Positions 63,230 to 64,000 of a DNA stretch of 64,000 nt are shown piece by piece. The DNA comes from JAJEFO01 sp965209045 (GTDB lineage Bacteria > Pseudomonadota > Alphaproteobacteria > Rhodobacterales > Rhodobacteraceae), in contig CBDBPW010000002.1 of the NCBI GenBank assembly GCA_965209045.1, positions 1,240,001-1,304,000 of the forward strand, in the 5' to 3' direction. The position numbers were made by a program, and so were the translations under genes. The stretch's first letter is position 1. Each line of letters starts with the position of its first letter. The notes beneath the pieces were generated by a model. The model ran no database searches. It was not told where the DNA came from and saw only the letters and a list, made by a program, of their open reading frames with translations.

Positions 63230-64000
63230 CGGCCCCTCCGTTCACGAATGCGCGCTCCGTGGCCTCGGCAATGCCGCGCAGAAGGACAGGGGTCGCCTCC
63301 AGGTACCAGAACGTGCTCATGAGTTCAGCATGGCCAAGCGTGGTGGAGAGGGCGAGCATGTGACGCCCGGGTCGGGCGCCGGGCGGCATGTTCTCAAGGG
63401 ACCTGACGGCAAAGGCGTGCCGCAGCGAGTGCGGGGTCGGTCCGCGTCTTTCGCCGGGCTTTCGAAGGCCTGCCCGTTCCGCAAGCTCGCGGAACACGAC
63501 GTCCGCGTGTTCGCGTTGGGGAGGTCGGCCGGTCGCGATCACGAACAGATGCCGGTCCGGAGTCCTCTCCCTGAGACGTGCCGCCAGGTAGAGATCCAGG
63601 GCCTCCCGGCTCGTGGGGTGCAGCACGACCAGCCTTGTCTTCCCGAACTTCGTGTCCCGGATGACGAGACCGTCATCGGTGACGTCCTCCAGCGTCAATG
63701 CGAGCGCCTCTCCGATGCGCAGGCCGGTCGAGGCCATGAGACCGAACAAGTAGTGCCAGGTCAGCGGCGCGATGGTCCCGGCCGGACCCCGGGACAGCGC
63801 CGCGTCCAGCAGCTTCCGGATGTCCGGAACCGGCATCGGGAAGGGTCGCGGTCTCCACGAGGGCCGGCGGCCCAGCGCATCGCGATGCGGCACTTCGTGG
63901 CGTTCGTCCTCTGCGTGCAGCCAAAGGGCGAAGTCGTGCACGAAGCGCAGCAGCCTGATCTTCGTCGTCGAGGATGCCGTCCTTGACGACGATGCCCATT
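63222..64000 (-). CDS. Tyrosine recombinase, second member of the right-hand RIT (partial)
   Basis: The frame is open to the window edge; 258 codons and the stop are seen. It aligns with the truncated gene at 60253: KIRLLRFVHDFALWLHAEDE, LMASTGLRIGEALALTLEDV with catalytic Arg, DTKFGKTRLVVLHPTSREAL with Lys, GPTPHSLRHAFAVRSLENM with His and Arg, TLGHAELMSTFWYLEATPVL with His and Tyr. The N-terminus and the first RIT member should lie to the right of the window. Confidence 0.88.
   Translation of the reverse strand, partial: WASSSRTASSTTKIRLLRFVHDFALWLHAEDERHEVPHRDALGRRPSWRPRPFPMPVPDIRKLLDAALSRGPAGTIAPLTWHYLFGLMASTGLRIGEALALTLEDVTDDGLVIRDTKFGKTRLVVLHPTSREALDLYLAARLRERTPDRHLFVIATGRPPQREHADVVFRELAERAGLRKPGERRGPTPHSLRHAFAVRSLENMPPGARPGRHMLALSTTLGHAELMSTFWYLEATPVLLRGIAEATERAFVNGGADD

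Larger units (their letters stand above)
58563..64000. mobile_element. Nest of Recombinase-In-Trio (RIT) elements
   Basis: Five or more tyrosine-recombinase genes lie head to tail with overlaps. On the plus strand are A and a truncated B (58692-61059); on the minus strand a B tail plus C (62147-61060); and on the minus strand B and C (64000-62234). Overlapping sets of three different tyrosine recombinases define RIT elements. None of the three sets is complete within the window. Confidence 0.75.

Overview
The window is high-GC DNA, probably from an alphaproteobacterium. The evidence for that is an autotransporter β-barrel, a TbpB-like lipoprotein, a hipBA pair, a DUF2285-like fragment and recombinase trios; there is no ribosomal or core gene to fix the taxon. 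It is an accessory region made of very large surface-protein genes separated by islands of broken mobile elements. One AT-richer island (about 16.27-19.08 kb) stands out and is a recent insertion.

Layout. 1-8.5 kb (-): the N-terminal 2,841 residues of a giant secreted repeat protein that continues beyond the left edge, preceded by the tail of a lost outer-membrane β-barrel. 9.7-13.9 kb (-): two coupled P-loop NTPase genes, a small AAA ATPase and a STAND-like ATPase with TPR repeats. 14-16.2 kb: a DUF1828 gene cut by an IS end, a small secreted protein and a frameshifted small membrane protein. 16.25-19.4 kb: an IS1595-type element with passenger genes and 73-bp inverted repeats, inserted into one copy of a 324-bp MITE-like repeat whose intact copy lies at 8.9 kb. 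19.5-23.8 kb: a Tn3 remnant, hipBA, and several fragments. 24.1-27.7 kb (-): a chimeric surface protein followed by a TbpB-like lipoprotein. 27.9-31.1 kb: a decayed catabolic cluster (LysR remnant, intact acyl-CoA dehydrogenase, broken ThDP enzyme) and a Uma2-type nuclease. 31.9-52.6 kb (-): one roughly 6,930-residue autotransporter split into two frames by a 44-bp tandem duplication. 54.2-55.6 kb (-): a secreted protein of unknown function. 56.2-64 kb: transposase remains and a nest of tyrosine recombinases organised as Recombinase-In-Trio (RIT) elements.

How the parts relate. Four surface or secreted genes (starts at 8524, 27692, 52565 and 55604, all on the minus strand) carry the same upstream block, built on GCAGTCGGG and GGAATT, which suggests one shared control signal. 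Their coding regions share cadherin-like, Ig-like and anchor modules, and recombination between modules has already produced one chimera (27692) and one tandem expansion plus frameshift (41.5 kb). The strongest candidates for something new are the shared upstream motif, the frameshift at the module duplication, the two-ATPase operon, and a 19-residue Ibs-like hydrophobic peptide transcription unit inside the IS1595-type element.
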